From Chaetoderma sp. LZ-2023a (lineage: Eukaryota; Mollusca; Caudofoveata; Chaetodermatida; Chaetodermatidae), in contig CM067373.1 in the NCBI GenBank assembly GCA_034401795.1, positions 90,168,996-90,232,995 on the forward strand: a stretch of DNA of 64,000 nucleotides. The letters run 5' to 3'. A model generated the notes under the pieces. That model searched no databases, was not told the origin of the DNA, and worked only from the letters and a program-made list of their open reading frames with translations. This document shows, one piece after another, positions 1-11,408 of this stretch (position 1 is its first letter; the number at the start of each line of letters is the position of its first letter). A program made the translations under genes and the position numbers.

Positions 1-411
1 CAAATATGTGACAAACTTTTGCCTTGTATAATATCACAAGGTGATCGTTTTAATTGCTAACTAACTGTGCAATAACCCTACAAAGTTGGTAACTTTTACT
101 GTTACCTAGCGATCTATTTACAATCATTAAATATTACAATTCAATGTTTCCTAAGTTTCCCTAACTTTCAACCAGCTCTTGCCTACTTAAAGCCATTCAG
201 CAAGAGCGTTTTACAAGGTGCGAGGCGGACCGAACTCTCGATTAAAAGTTAAAGTTCCCCTTATATACTATCTCAGTTTCTATTCTCCCTCCATCTTGGT
301 TTCGCACCGCCGGAGGTTGCTCTGATTCTGATTGGATTATGACATCACTTTGACTAATCAAATCTCCGACCCTCCCTCCTGGGGAGGGTGCCCTTTTACC
401 TAGCACCTGCG
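1..411. other. No gene seen
   Basis: No supported coding region. The only visible structure is a small G/C-rich inverted repeat near 370-392 (CCTCCC / GGGAGG). The short open frame on the minus strand here has no recognisable domain. Confidence 0.5.
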
Positions 412-559
412 GTTTGGGCGTGATTACCATTTCATTTCTGACGGATGCCCTGCCCAGAATGACGAATGCTTGTTTGATAACAAGGGTTTGGGCTTGATTA
501 CCATGCCATTTCTGACGGATGCCCTGCCAAGAATGACGAACGCTTGTTTGATAGCAAGG
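412..559 (+). repeat. 74 bp tandem duplication (2 copies)
   Basis: Two adjacent copies with period 74 (412-485 and 486-559), each starting GTTTGGGC and ending near GATAxCAAGG, differing at only a few bases. A more diverged third start may follow at about 560. No coding role is apparent. Confidence 0.85.
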
Positions 560-1620
560 CTTACTGGTGGATTAGCACGCCTCTACAATTAATATGTTTT
601 TGATAATATCTTTCGATTGCGTACCTAATGCCTACAGGACGCCGCAATGTCCATGTCATGTTCATTACCTATCAGCCGACAACCTGCAGAATGCTAGAGT
701 TTATTGGTACACGAGTTACCATTCCTCATAGCCGGATTATTTTCGGCTCATCTTGTCCCATGCTTCCGTGAGAACACAGACCGCTATGTAACTAACTAAG
801 TCCGTTTGTCATATCTAATCCCTTGATTGATTCCAACCTGGTGCCAACCAAGTTTCGAAGCTGTACCGCGCACTAGCTGACGTACCTACTGCCAGTCGTC
901 CAGTGCTGATAATATATAAATTTTCTTAATATTACATAGACCCTATTTATTAAAGAGAACTGATGTTTGTGTGTGGAACGATAATAATCGTACACCGCAA
1001 CGTTTATCTCAATACTTAAACAGCCAGATGAAATGCACTAGCGAGAGTAACCCATTCAAATTGAAGGACGAAACCAGTGAATCGATTAACCCTCAATAAA
1101 TAGTTGTGGTAGTAAAACTTAATAATGATATGAGTGAAAGTTGTTGCTGTCTTGGTGCTACGTCGTTTATGAGCAATAATCTCTTTGCAGTAACATAAAT
1201 GACTGTAGCAACAAACATCAATGAGTTTGACCATGGCAGTATGCAAGTTGTACGAATATTGAATCGTTGTAGACGGGAAGAGAATGTTAACCCTAAGTTA
1301 ACCCTCGATGGCGTAACTTGTTGCGCGTTGCTTTTACCGCTGTGAATGGCAATAGCATCCAGCAAGATATATAGATGATGATCAGTGCTAGTAACGTATC
1401 TAAACATAGCCGCTGATCGGTGCATCTTAATATACATGGTGACATAGTCTATTAGCTCACCTGGTATTCACACATGAATTTCACTCGGGACTTACTCGTA
1501 CATACAAGATGTCCGTACAGTGGGGTCATGACTTCCCACAAAGACACTCCCATATCTACACAGTGTGCATAACGAACGGGAACAAGAACTATTTCCAGGT
1601 TTGACACTGCTTCTGCTGGA
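560..1620. other. No gene seen
   Basis: About 1 kb without a supported gene. Short frames on both strands lack domains and conserved composition. I see no tRNA, microsatellite or inverted repeat of note. Confidence 0.5.
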
Positions 1621-1623
1621 GAG

Positions 1624-2538
1624 TCAGTGTTGTGGTCCACTCTTGCTTGCATCCAGTTTGATTACTTTATCATTTCGAATGACAAATATGTCCCTTGGGT
1701 TTGCTTCCCTTTTTTCTGTCAGTTGCTGTCTTAAAATTTTCTGCATTTCTTACTCCTGTGGTGTCCTATCAGAGTGTATGTAGATTTTATTCTTGCTATC
1801 TCTCTTATTTTTGTTAAAGTTAATAGCACTAATAATCATACTGTCTCTAGCTTCTTCAGACTTCAATGTTATTTTGGTGGGTCTTGTTCTGTCTGACTTC
1901 TTCCCTAGACGATGAAAAGACACTACGCCAGTATGATCTATATCTGTCATCTCTTCAATAGCTTGATTTATCTTCGCTGTGGCCTCTAATTTTCGGGTAG
2001 TTTCATTATCATGTTGACTTTCTGCTACATTGATCATTATGACGTTTTCTTTGCTCTCTTTTGTCTTTCTTGTAATTCTTTAAAGCGTTCCTTCACCTTC
2101 GCATCAACTGCTTTCTCAATCTTTTCGTCTATCTGTTTGAGCTGGTCATTTTTTTTCTGCGATCTCCCGCTCCATCATAGCCAGAATTTGACCCATTTTG
2201 TTCCCATGTTTCTTAAGTCTTTCATTTTCATCGTTGTTTTTTGCCATACCACTGCCTCTGCACATGGAGCAATACCATATTAGGCCCAGTGACTTTTTCT
2301 GTAATACTTTGTAGTCTGTGTTTGTGATGTCGTGGCATTTCGTGTGGAACCATTTGTCACAGTTTTCGCACTGTATTGCTAGGTCATTTTTGCCCACTTC
2401 ACAATCACACACACCACATGGAAAATTATCACCCGACAGCCTCCTATATTTCTTGTTTATGGACGAATTTGTATTTGTAGAATCTTTTCTGGCCAAGCTC
2501 ATTTTGAATCTAATTTCTGACAGTTTTGTTAGTTGCAA
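1624..2538 (-). pseudogene. Decayed LINE ORF1 with PHD finger
   Basis: Read on the minus strand, the first segment (2538-2146) carries a complete C4HC3 PHD-finger pattern: C41, C44, C57, C60, H65, C68, C90, C93, counted from the start of this open frame, whose first codon is TTG. A charged coiled-coil-like stretch (about 2140-2040) and an RRM-like segment ending near DRTPQE (2037-1750) follow, and a basic tail runs to a stop at 1624. This order is typical of ORF1 in CR1-type LINEs, where the protein binds element RNA. The frame is broken by a shift in an A-run near 2146, another near 2040 and an in-frame TAA at 1750-1752. No RT follows downstream on this strand, so it is an isolated ORF1 relic. 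A chimeric PHD host exon is less likely because the RRM-like part follows. Confidence 0.75.
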
Positions 2539-2869
2539 TAGCGAAATTTAATGATTTATTGGTACCGACCTTGATCCTCACTGTCCAAACAGGTAGTCTG
2601 TTCTTGCTTACCTTGGAGTCGTCGTGCAGGTCATCTTCGAAAAATATATGTTGTAAATTCGAACATAGTGCGAGACAAAAAGTATACAATGATCAGCTTT
2701 GCTTTTACTTGTTACGCCTGACAGTATATAAAGTAAATATTATCAAAACCTTTCTAGATTTCTGCTGAAATATCATTAAAAAGCGTTAGTAATACAGAGA
2801 TTTAAAATTTGCTTCCTCTCTCTATGCATGCGCAGACAGACATCTTCAGCATCATCATCGCTCTCAGAC

Positions 2870-3706
2870 TATCTGTATCTGTATGAAGTATGTTGTAGGA
2901 CCAATACTGGCATAACACAATGGATGAGAGAGTGCGTTCAATAGTATATAGGTGGTCTACTATGGAGTGAGGACCGGAAACTGTCAACAGTTGGAGCACA
3001 AACGCAGTTGTCATCTAGATGGTTCCAGTTTATTACTGTTTGTACGAAAAATGAACGTTTAAGGAGTTCAGATTTTGCTGGTGGTACACAAAAACATCTA
3101 GAATTGTTTGTGACCCGCTTTTCGAGGATGTTACTTGCTAGGTAGCCTTCGAATTTACGTGTGCGAACAGCTCTTCTTGGACGTTTGGTTGTCAAGTATT
3201 CATGAGGAGGGATGCCTGGGATCGACCCCTCAACCACCTTGATTAGGAATGTCAATCGGAGTTGTTTACACCTTTCTTGTAATGATGTTAGGTCGTGGTC
3301 GTGCAGCATCTGGGTAACACATCCTGTGGTTCTGCTCTTGTAGTCACCAGTGATGAATCGTGCTGCCTGTCTGAGTTTTTTCTAACCGGTCGATGTCTGA
3401 TTGGAGGTATGGGTCCCAGATTATGGCGCTGTACTCATGTATGGAACATACAAGTGATAGACAGGCATTCTTCTTGTATGATGTGGGGTAGTTCCTTAAG
3501 TTCCATCGAAGGAATCCAAGTGTAGCATTAGCTTTGCTTGTAATTTTTCCTATGTGGGTTGTCCATTTAAGATCTTCCGAGAATTGGACACTGAGGTATG
3601 GGTTATTAGTGACCTGCTGTAGGATGGTGTTGCCAAGGCTGTAGTAGTGCTGAGACTTGTTTTTCACACTTAGTATGCAACATTTCTTTGCATTGAATTG
3701 CATGCC
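2870..3706 (-). pseudogene. CR1-like LINE fragment: RT C-terminal part
   Basis: Two minus-strand frames join as one decayed RT tail. 3706-3344 starts inside the palm just after the active site (MQFNAKKCCILS) and runs through the thumb to the EYSAIIWDPY and LEKTQ motifs. 3309-2938 continues with the CR1-type end (RRAVRTRKFEG, FVQTVINWNHLDD, DSFRSSL). Frameshifts separate them near 3310-3345. The catalytic part upstream is absent, and the break at about 3706 abuts unrelated acidic coding sequence. It lies upstream, in minus-strand order, of the ORF1 relic, so the two are separate insertions. Confidence 0.8.
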
Positions 3707-3908
3707 CCGTTAAGTCATTGTCTATGTCTTCACCTTCATCATCGCTCTCAGACTCCGTTGAGTCATTGGCTATATCTTCTTTTTCAGAATCCCCTTCATC
3801 CTCATCACTCCCAGACTCCATTAAGGCATCATCGCATTCAGAATCCATTACGTCATCGCGGGTTTCACTCTCTGAATCCCTTGGCTTATCATCTTCATGC
3901 TTCATCAC
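3707..3908 (-). other. Acidic Asp/Glu/Ser-rich open segment
   Basis: The minus strand encodes about 65 residues that are almost entirely D, E, S, G and N, built from degenerate repeats of a unit containing a TCATC / CAGACTCC motif on the plus strand. The reading frame ends only after it runs into the adjoining RT relic in the wrong frame. It could be an exon piece of an acidic host protein, a captured LINE-adjacent sequence, or simple-sequence expansion. A similar CATCATCGCTCTCAGACT motif recurs at about 2849-2868, on the other side of the RT relic. Function unknown. Confidence 0.3.
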
Positions 3909-4023
3909 AGTCTTGATTGCTATGGAATCGTGTCTTATGTCGCTTCAGGTCATGCGACCTAGAATAACATTCGAGACATTGATGCCTTTGGATATTGATT
4001 ATAGGATAAACCTATTATTTTAA

Positions 4024-4690
4024 TATACATTTTATTGGTGAAGGTTGTAGCTGTAGAAATCTTCTTACGGTCTAAGGCTTCTCTAACTGCTGTGTAGATA
4101 AAATACACGTCCGTCCCTCTGGGTTGTTTAAACTGTAGTGAGAAAATGTATTGAATAAGAAACATTTTATATGATTGAGTGTAAGCGCGAACCCAGCCCT
4201 CGACCGAATGTATAAATGTACATTCGCCCATATAAATGGGCGCCCGAGCATACAAATTTGCGGCCACACATGCGGATTTGCGAGCACACAGTATTTTTAA
4301 CTAATTTGACTGGGTGCTGTTGCTGCCATAGCGACAATGTGCTAACGCACGTACACACCCTACATGAACATGGAATTATCTGTCAGTTGTACTAAGTGTA
4401 TGTTTTACTATTTAATAAGCATTCTATTAACCCCAGCCTACCAACGAGCTCCCACACACACGCACCCCAACACACAGCCGCACAACCATACGCACGCAAG
4501 CCCAATATGCCCACCCGTGTGGGTGCACTCCTCAAACGCATACCAACCGTGTAACTCTGTATGGTTATTTGGCATGGAAAAATATCCAATTGTATTTGTA
4601 AATATTTTCAATTGAACTCCGATTTATCAGACTAGGTATTCATAGGGATATTTGAATGATTTATAGTGCACCTCTGTAGCGGTCTTGGGG
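4024..4690. other. No gene seen
   Basis: No supported gene. At 4294-4340 a short stretch (AACTAATTTGACTGGGTGCTG, interrupted) resembles one arm of the PAL-B palindromic family. A CA-rich stretch lies at 4450-4500. Confidence 0.45.
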
Positions 4691-4691
4691 A

Positions 4692-4830
4692 ATGAACATT
4701 TGCAGCCCACGAGAAGGCTATTTCTTGAAAATTTACCACTGTAATGTGTAGGTAGATAACTGAGTCCGACATTCTAATGGTAAACTTTTAAAGATAGCCT
4801 TCTCTTGGCCTGCAATTTGACATTCAATAG
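4692..4830. mobile_element. PAL-A palindromic MITE (diverged)
   Basis: An inverted pair, TGCAGCCCACGAGAAGGCTA on the left and AGATAGCCTTCTCTTGGCC on the right, flanks a roughly 95 bp core. The layout matches clearer PAL-A copies at 15207, 42531 and 44277 (terminal arms TTTGCAGGCC / GGCCTGCAAA). Confidence 0.55.
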
Positions 4831-5219
4831 GTAAATATTGTGTATATTATTATGTCGCTGAAAGATTGTACAGTACAGCTAAGAAATAACTTTAAATGTT
4901 TTCTTGCAAGACAAATAATGGCGTTACAATCCAGCCCCTATTATCGATTCGTTACGGCGAGTTCTGCATATATTTTCTGTATCATAGTATTCATGGGATG
5001 CCGATGATTTCAATTATAACGTCATTACTTGATTTAACAAAAAATGATCGAATCGTCCAAAGCTTAGACCATAAATTATTAGAGGCTTATAGCGCTTTAA
5101 CTCGGAATGTTGCAATAAAATACGTTGTTCACCTAAATTTTGCTTTTGTCTGTTTTTCACCAGTTAGACGCCTGCAGATTTTTTTAAACGATATGGTTTA
5201 AGCTTGCTTTTATCATATA

Positions 5220-5660
5220 TATTCGTGTTAAAATACATTTCAAAGTCTGTTTCTCACATTCTTTTTTTATTTTTCAGAATTAGAATTTTAACATAGTTCT
5301 CCTAAAGTTACGTAGATGTCTGACGCCTCAGGCTAATGCCACATATACAGGATTAAAGTCTTGAATGAACAGCTCATCAGAAATATTGTTTGCTGATAGC
5401 TATTCATACACCGTGGCTGTCTGGGGGTGGTGGGGGTGATGGGGGTGAGGTAGCGGGTCTGGATCAGTTACTTGTTAACCTACTACTGCTACTGCCACGT
5501 CAAACATCTGCGCAACTCTAGGAGAACTACTTAAAAATATAATTCAGAGATGGGGAGGTTTGCGACTGTATACTTTGGAGGCGGGGCATATACAATCCCC
5601 AAACCTGTGTTTCTGCATTGGGTTGGAAGGTTGGGGAGGGTTGTACCATTAACGAATAGA
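5220..5660. repeat. Dispersed repeat, copy 1 (partner at 7225-7510)
   Basis: Shares a series of blocks in the same order with 7225-7510: a GACGC...GGCTAATG block, TTGTTTG...TATTCAT, a G-rich run (GGGGGTGGTGGGGGTGATGG at about 5424) and a closing GAATAGAGAAA. Identity is patchy. No coding capacity. Confidence 0.4.
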
Positions 5661-6917
5661 GAAATGCTGTTTTAGCTTGAGACTTATATATATAGCATTT
5701 ATAATAGCGATAATACGGGTGAGATTTGATTAGACAAAACACAAATAAATTTGATAGTTATGTCATAACTATGTCAATAATAGTAGCAGGTTATAATTAT
5801 ATATCATTCGCGCATATTATAAACAACGTGTAGTACATCATTTAGCCATTTAGCCAGGCTTTGTATAGCTCATACACATTCCAATATAAATTGGGATTAG
5901 TAGACAATGTTCAAAAGAGAGAGCTTTTAGGCACGCATTCAAATGCGTTTATGTAATGTAATTTATAAGCCGTCTGATATTAACTTTGAGTTAGCGTTTA
6001 CATCGCTGCTCAGAGTTCTGACTATTTCAAAACAAACGGATTCGTCTACCATTAACTTTAAACTGACTCTAGAGATGGACAGTGAAGGTACATTACTGCA
6101 TCGGCCGATTTGTCTCTGCCCATTATCCGAGCGAGTGACACGAATCAGCCATTAATCAAATGCTTAATAAGTGATCTCTGTAATCTTTGGAGAGCATCGC
6201 TTCAACCATTGAGGTTTTTTTTTATATCTGTATATCAACGATCGGTTGTAGATTCTTTATCAATATTGAGCGGCCGCACTAAGCTGGTTAGAAATGTAAT
6301 AAAAATCTTCGGTTTGTTGTTTTTTCTCAATATAAAAACAAATGCTTACACGAGCGTAGAGTTCACTATAGCTCTGAGAATTTCATGCAAGTTCGCCTTC
6401 AGATTTCTCCAAGAGTCGCTAGGGAATGTTACACTCCTGAACGATGGTTTCATCTCTGTTTGACCTGGTGAAGTAAAGTACCAAGTTAGCTTGACGTACA
6501 TATATTTAGTGCTGATAGTGACGTTTAATTGAGGTTCTAATTCGTATATGTAATAAATCTGCTCTACTCTGTCGGCATACCTAGCTCTAAGCATAGCTTT
6601 TTCGAATGCAGACATCATAGCAGCGAACTTTCAAAACGTATTACAGTGCATAAACACTCCTCGCTTGGTGGGGTAAACACTACCAACACTAAACTCACAT
6701 ATGTCTACTACAAATTTGCCATTACGTTTCATAATGTGTATGTGTACATTGTTACCGAGTGCTACGGGTACTTCACAACCCATAAAATATCCTGTATTCA
6801 TAATTATAATAAACACTGAACAAACCATTTAAACAAAAATCAAAAACGTTACGGCTTAACAGATCAGATTTTTAAAACACTGCTTTTATACTCTAACGAC
6901 TATCGATTAACGCTCGT
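5661..6917. other. No gene seen
   Basis: AT-rich sequence with several short frames on both strands but no recognisable domain, RNA gene or clear repeat. Confidence 0.45.
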
Positions 6918-7120
6918 CATTCATCATTACGCTAATTACCCGTAAGCGTGCCTCATTGGATACCTGGAGACCCGTGATTTAATGAGGGGGCGGGGCTTCA
7001 TCATCGAATGATTTCCCAGGAAAAGACATGTCCAGACACGTAACCTGGTCATCCCTCATTACGTAATAATTTAACCCGTGAGCGTTTGGCATGGCTCCGA
7101 GAGATCAACCTTAATTAGCT
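6918..7120 (+). repeat. GC-box dispersed repeat, copy 1
   Basis: Contains ATTTAATGAGGGGGCGGGGC and a downstream GGAAAAGAC...GTCCAGACA block and GCGTTTGGCATGGCTCCGA. The same blocks recur in order at 9041-9238 and partially at 9255-9450. The GGGGCGGGGC core is a perfect GC-box sequence, but no promoter is evident. Confidence 0.6.
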
Positions 7121-7135
7121 CTATCACAACCCTTA

Positions 7136-7510
7136 TAACAATGGCGGGTGGAGTCGGGTGGGTTTTGTTGGGGTGGGGCGAGTTGGTTGCGGGGTGGTGG
7201 GGGTTCGTGTAAAAAAAGCCTTTCAAAAGTGACGTTCGCATTTTCCCATAGCTATAATTTTGAGGCAGACCCTAGCTTTACACAATGGCTGACGCACCTG
7301 GCTAATGACACATTCCAAATTAAAGGATTGTAATAAAATCGATAAGTTTGTTATGGCCCACTGGTCTGAGCAGACTATATGTTTGTTATTCATAACAATG
7401 TCGGGCAGTGTGGAGTGAGGAGCTGTGGCGGGGTGGGTGTGTGTGTGGGTTGTGGGGTGGTGTAGTGGGGTTTGAGGATTGTTAGCGAATAGAGAAACGT
7501 GTAGCTCTCT
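7136..7510 (+). repeat. G-rich tract and dispersed repeat, copy 2
   Basis: 7140-7206 and 7400-7475 are G-rich on the plus strand with many GGG/GGGG runs (G-quadruplex potential). 7225-7510 is the partner of the 5220-5660 repeat. The open frame across the first tract is a composition artefact. Confidence 0.45.
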
Positions 7511-7639
7511 TAGCCCAGCTGTTGCCAATATTGCCTTGGACGAATGCTAAGTTCACCTACTCAGACATTGCGCATTAAACAGTTGGATTGTACGGATCTC
7601 AACCCTGGAGTTTTACTTCAATCTTGTCGAAACTGTGTG

Positions 7640-8490
7640 TTAGCTATAATACCAATTGTTTAAGATCGGTGAAACGGACACCTAGCAATTTCCAGAAAAC
7701 TCTCCGGGTAAGCTGTTGAATATTTTGAAAGTAAATTGATTGGGCGATGTTGCTGCTTATGACGGCAACACCACCCAGTCAATTTAGTTTCAAATTATTC
7801 TACATACTGTATTAAAGACATACAATTCGTGCAACTTGACGGTCTATTAAGCGATTATAAGAGAATAACAGATTGTACTCTGCATGCTAATAGACCCAGC
7901 TATGCACCGCCCATCTCTGGCTACGCTCCACCCACACCTCGATCGCGTTGGGATCGATGGATCTCTGAACTCCCTGACTAGCGATTTCCAAAAAACTATA
8001 AGCGTAAGCTGTTGAATATTTTGAAAACTAATTTGACTGAACTATGTCAACAACGCCCAGTCAATTTAGTTTCAACATATTCTACATAATGTTTATTAAA
8101 TTGTAAAGACAAAAAATGTGTGCACCTTGATAGTCTATTGACTGGACGATGTTACTGCTTATGGCGGCACCAACACCCAGTCAATTTACTTTCAAAGTAT
8201 TTTGCATAATGTTTATTAAATAGTAAAGACATACAATTGCTACAACTTGACGGTCTATTGAGCGAGTATAGCTGCATAACCGATTGCCCGCAGCTCGCTA
8301 ATACACGGTCCATTTTTAGCTATGTCCCTCCCATCTCTAGCTAAGCTCCACTCCACACCTCGAGCGGGTTGGGATCGATCGATCTCTGAACGCCCTGACT
8401 AGCGATTTCCAGAAAGCTAGACATGTAAGTTACAGAATATTTTGAAACTAATTTGTCTGGTTGATCATTGACGTTGGTTTAAACATATTT
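7640..8490. mobile_element. Cluster of PAL-B palindromic MITEs
   Basis: Three palindromic cores lie at about 7711-7810, 8008-8095 and 8135-8240. Each has a left arm of the form TGTTGAATATTTTGAAA...TTTGACTGG and a matching right arm, then a tail TTATTAAATAGTAAAGACAT. Between them sit flank units with GGGATCGATxGATCTCTGAAC, and a fourth partial left arm is at 8420-8465. The TAAGCTGTTG just before the arm resembles a splice donor. Confidence 0.75.
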
Positions 8491-9040
8491 TATTTTTGTT
8501 CTGATGGAAGCACGCTAAGATATGTTGCTTATAGCTCAGTCTTCCATACGCATAAACATATAATACGTTGAAAACTGAAATAATCATCATTTATAACCCG
8601 TCCAACCCCTGAGTCAACTTAGACTGGAATTATTTTCCCCAAAAATATTGCGGGGCCGCTTGAGACCCGTTAAAATGTAATAGATTGTTGTTATTTCCTT
8701 AACATGATTGAAAATTGATTCGCTGAACTTTGTACGACTCTGACGATCATTACACGCGGTCGGAGTTGTTTTAAAGCTCGACTAGTTAATTTTAATCTGT
8801 CAGTGTAATAACTAACTGATTGTCCTTACGCCATACATCGACCTGTGTACATTGTCATGGCTAAAAGATCCGAGGTTCAGAAGTTTAATAATACCCATTA
8901 GACTAATGGAGACATTTTCCACAATTGTCCCTACTCTATAGTTCAACTGTTTAGAATCTCCCATGATTGCACGAGTTCTCAGAGTCAGAAAAAGATGTGT
9001 CCAGACATGTAGCCTGTCAATCATCCTTACGCTATGCATT
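8491..9040. other. No gene seen
   Basis: No supported gene or clear repeat. Parts of 8815-9036 distantly resemble the GC-box repeat flanks. Confidence 0.4.
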
Positions 9041-9450
9041 AACTCTTGTCAAGCATTACGCTAATGACTATTAAGCTCAATTCATTGGATACCTGGAGAC
9101 CTGTGATTTAACGAGGGGGCGGGGCTTTGTGATCGAGCGAGTTCCCAGGAAAAGACGTGTCCAGACATGTAACCCAGTCGTCCCTCATTACGTAATATAT
9201 TAACCCTTGAGCGTTTGGCATGGCTCCGAAAGATCATCCTTAATTACACCCATTAACCATCGCCACATGTGACTTAATGAGGGGGTGGGGGTAGGCGGGG
9301 CTTCGCGATCGAACGAGTCTAGACATGTAACCTGTCAATCATCCTTAATTACTTGGTCGTTAAGACTTGTCAATCATTGCGCTAATTACCATTAAGCTCA
9401 ACTCATTGGATAGCAGGAGGCACGTGATTTAATGAGGGGGCGGGGCTTAT
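9041..9450 (+). repeat. GC-box dispersed repeat, copies 2-4
   Basis: A full copy at 9041-9238 is followed by shortened copies at 9255-9340 and 9345-9450, each carrying a variant of TTTAATGAGGGGGCGGGGCTT (split by one or two changes). Adjacent head-to-tail arrangement suggests local expansion of the unit seen singly at 6918-7120. Confidence 0.6.
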
Positions 9451-9493
9451 GGGCAACCTCTACATCTAACATCCAATCAGAATGGCGGAGATA

Positions 9494-9609
9494 CAGTCGC
9501 CTGTCTTCACACTTTTACACAAAGGCGGCAAAGGTCAAAGGAAAAAAGGTGATAATGATGCAAATTAGTTGGTTGCTCTGACACAGCAACTACTCTTCAC
9601 AGGCGACTG
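9494..9609. repeat. Short inverted repeat (CAGTCGCCTGT)
   Basis: CAGTCGCCTGT at 9494-9504 is perfectly inverted at 9599-9609 (ACAGGCGACTG). The preceding sequence holds a CCAATCAGAATGGCGG block. Whether it marks a small element or chance is unclear. Confidence 0.35.
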
Positions 9610-9636
9610 AATCGCCCCTCCTCTACTAGGATAGGT

Positions 9637-10066
9637 TTAGATTGTGTACCTATATGAAAAGAAACGAAATAAATCTTAACATGTGACAATTTTATTTCGC
9701 ACAAATTAATTTAATTTTATAAGTTGTGAAATTGAAATAGAGACACTATAAAATTACAGTAAATCGTCCGTAATGAAATCATCATATGTTAAAATTTATT
9801 TCGTTTCTTTACATCTAGGCACACAATTTAAGTTACTACAGTGTGGAGATGAAATACATGTATATTACTATTTTGGTGGCATGGTTAACACACCTAAACT
9901 CGTGGTTGTGCGTATACGTAGTTCACTACTGTACAGATTTTCATTTAATACACATTTATAATTAAAGGTGCGTATTCACACCGAAATACACCAAAATAAA
10001 ATTGTTAAAAGTGTTTACATTTAGAGGCTTAAATTGTGTGCCTAGATGTAAAGAAATGAAATAAAT
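9637..10066. repeat. Inverted repeat pair with third direct copy
   Basis: 9794-9832 and 10028-10066 are 39 bp arms with one mismatch in inverted orientation (CTTAAATTGTGTGCCTAGAT type). A third, more diverged copy in the same orientation as the right arm is at 9637-9674. The layout suggests a small foldback element; no TSD was identified. Confidence 0.6.
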
Positions 10067-10288
10067 CTTTAAATATTTACACATGTAAGATGTAAATTAA
10101 GATTCACCCTGTGTGTGGAAACCGCGCCAGTTGAACTTGTACATAGTGTGGATTACATAGATGAACATAAGCATGTTGAAACTATTCAAACATTTCCATC
10201 TCCGCTTGTCTGTTCCAGCATCTGCAAGAAATTCTGACACAAAATATTGTCGGGACAAAAAAGCCATCCATCTTATGGCCTGAGAAAT

Positions 10289-10289
<1 letters not shown>

Positions 10290-10349
<60 letters not shown>
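10290..10349 (+). repeat. (GAT)20 microsatellite
   Basis: Sixty bases of uninterrupted GAT (ATC on the other strand). Perfect purity over 20 units suggests recent expansion and probable length polymorphism. The poly-isoleucine frame on the minus strand is an artefact of the repeat. Confidence 0.98.
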
Positions 10350-10350
<1 letters not shown>

Positions 10351-10557
10351 AATACAGCAGAAACTACCTTCAATCAAATGAGAATTGAGTACTGGTAACT
10401 TATCTGTATATGTTTGTATTAGTGCATATTGCCTTCATGAAATCCGAGATTACTGAGGTGATACCGAGGCCAGTTCATAAACAACTAGTTTATTACAGAG
10501 AGCATTCTGTGTGGATTGCAAATACCTGTATTCACTACTCGGTATGGTGTAACACAC

Positions 10558-11178
10558 ATGTTATCTTTTAAACATCGTGTGTTAGTTGTGACATTAAAAC
10601 CTGATGAACAGAATGAGGACATAGATATCCTCGCTCCACGCTTCGAAAGTAGACTTCCAGTTACCGTGATTTCAATTGGAAAAATTGCCAAAACGAAACG
10701 CACCAAACGACAACAAACTGACTTTCTGCAATTAGCTAGACCTTCAGCATCTGCAACACAGCCAGACAGCACCAGCACTCCAGCACCCATCACCACAGCA
10801 TCGGCAGCATCCGAAAGAACAGCACCGGCAGCACCTGCAGCATCGGTATTTATACCAACTGTAGTTTCCGCACCGGCAGCACCCACAGTGACAACACCGA
10901 CAGCACGCAGCACCACCACAGCATCCGCATCCATGATAGGACAGGCAATATCGCTAGTGATAACAACTCCTGTGAAAATCCACGAACCAGTTTTACAGGA
11001 CATTTCTGACTGTTCAATATCTCCGTGCAGTTTAGTTATCGACGAAGAGATGCAGACCAGCACACCAACAACCATGCGCAGCACCATCCTTCCCATAGAT
11101 TCTGCCATTAGAAAGACTACTACGCCGGACAGACCATATTTGGGAAAGCGCAGAATAGCCCATCAACCTGAAATCTGA
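10558..11178 (+). CDS. Ala/Thr/Ser/Pro-rich hypothetical ORF
   Basis: An open frame of 206 codons from the first ATG at 10558 (open upstream to a TTG at 10516). The first 60 residues are mixed, with a basic KTKRTKRQQ patch. About residues 60-135 are Ala/Thr/Ser/Pro-rich, from repeated GCA/ACA/AGC triplets. The C-terminal 70 residues are mixed again and end in a basic GKRRIAHQPEI. I do not recognise a domain. A LINE endonuclease scrap on the same strand begins 230 bp downstream, so this may be a LINE ORF1-type or gag-like frame; a host exon is possible. The antisense strand is also open, as expected for such triplet composition. Confidence 0.35.
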   Translation: MLSFKHRVLVVTLKPDEQNEDIDILAPRFESRLPVTVISIGKIAKTKRTKRQQTDFLQLARPSASATQPDSTSTPAPITTASAASERTAPAAPAASVFIPTVVSAPAAPTVTTPTARSTTTASASMIGQAISLVITTPVKIHEPVLQDISDCSISPCSLVIDEEMQTSTPTTMRSTILPIDSAIRKTTTPDRPYLGKRRIAHQPEI

Positions 11179-11408
11179 GCAGTTGCCAGAATGTCCGCGA
11201 GTAAGCTAATCAAGGCTGTGAAAATAAGAAAGTTATCCACAATTACTGCAGCAGCATCGACACCTAACATACTAAAGAAAAACTGTAAAGAATACTTTAA
11301 GCCTAAATCTTGATACCTTCTTAAACAGACGTGAAGAGCTTATTACCCGGAAATATATTGGTGAAATATACACTGCAATGCTAGTGAAATGCACAAAGCA
11401 AGTATATT

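Noticed and set aside
10182..10373. Frame with a run of isoleucines
   Set aside because: Direct translation of the (GAT)20 microsatellite.
10485..11108. 207-codon open frame antisense to the Ala/Thr-rich ORF
   Set aside because: It is the mirror of GCA/ACA/AGC triplet runs, which lack stops on both strands; its valine/alanine-rich product has no independent support.
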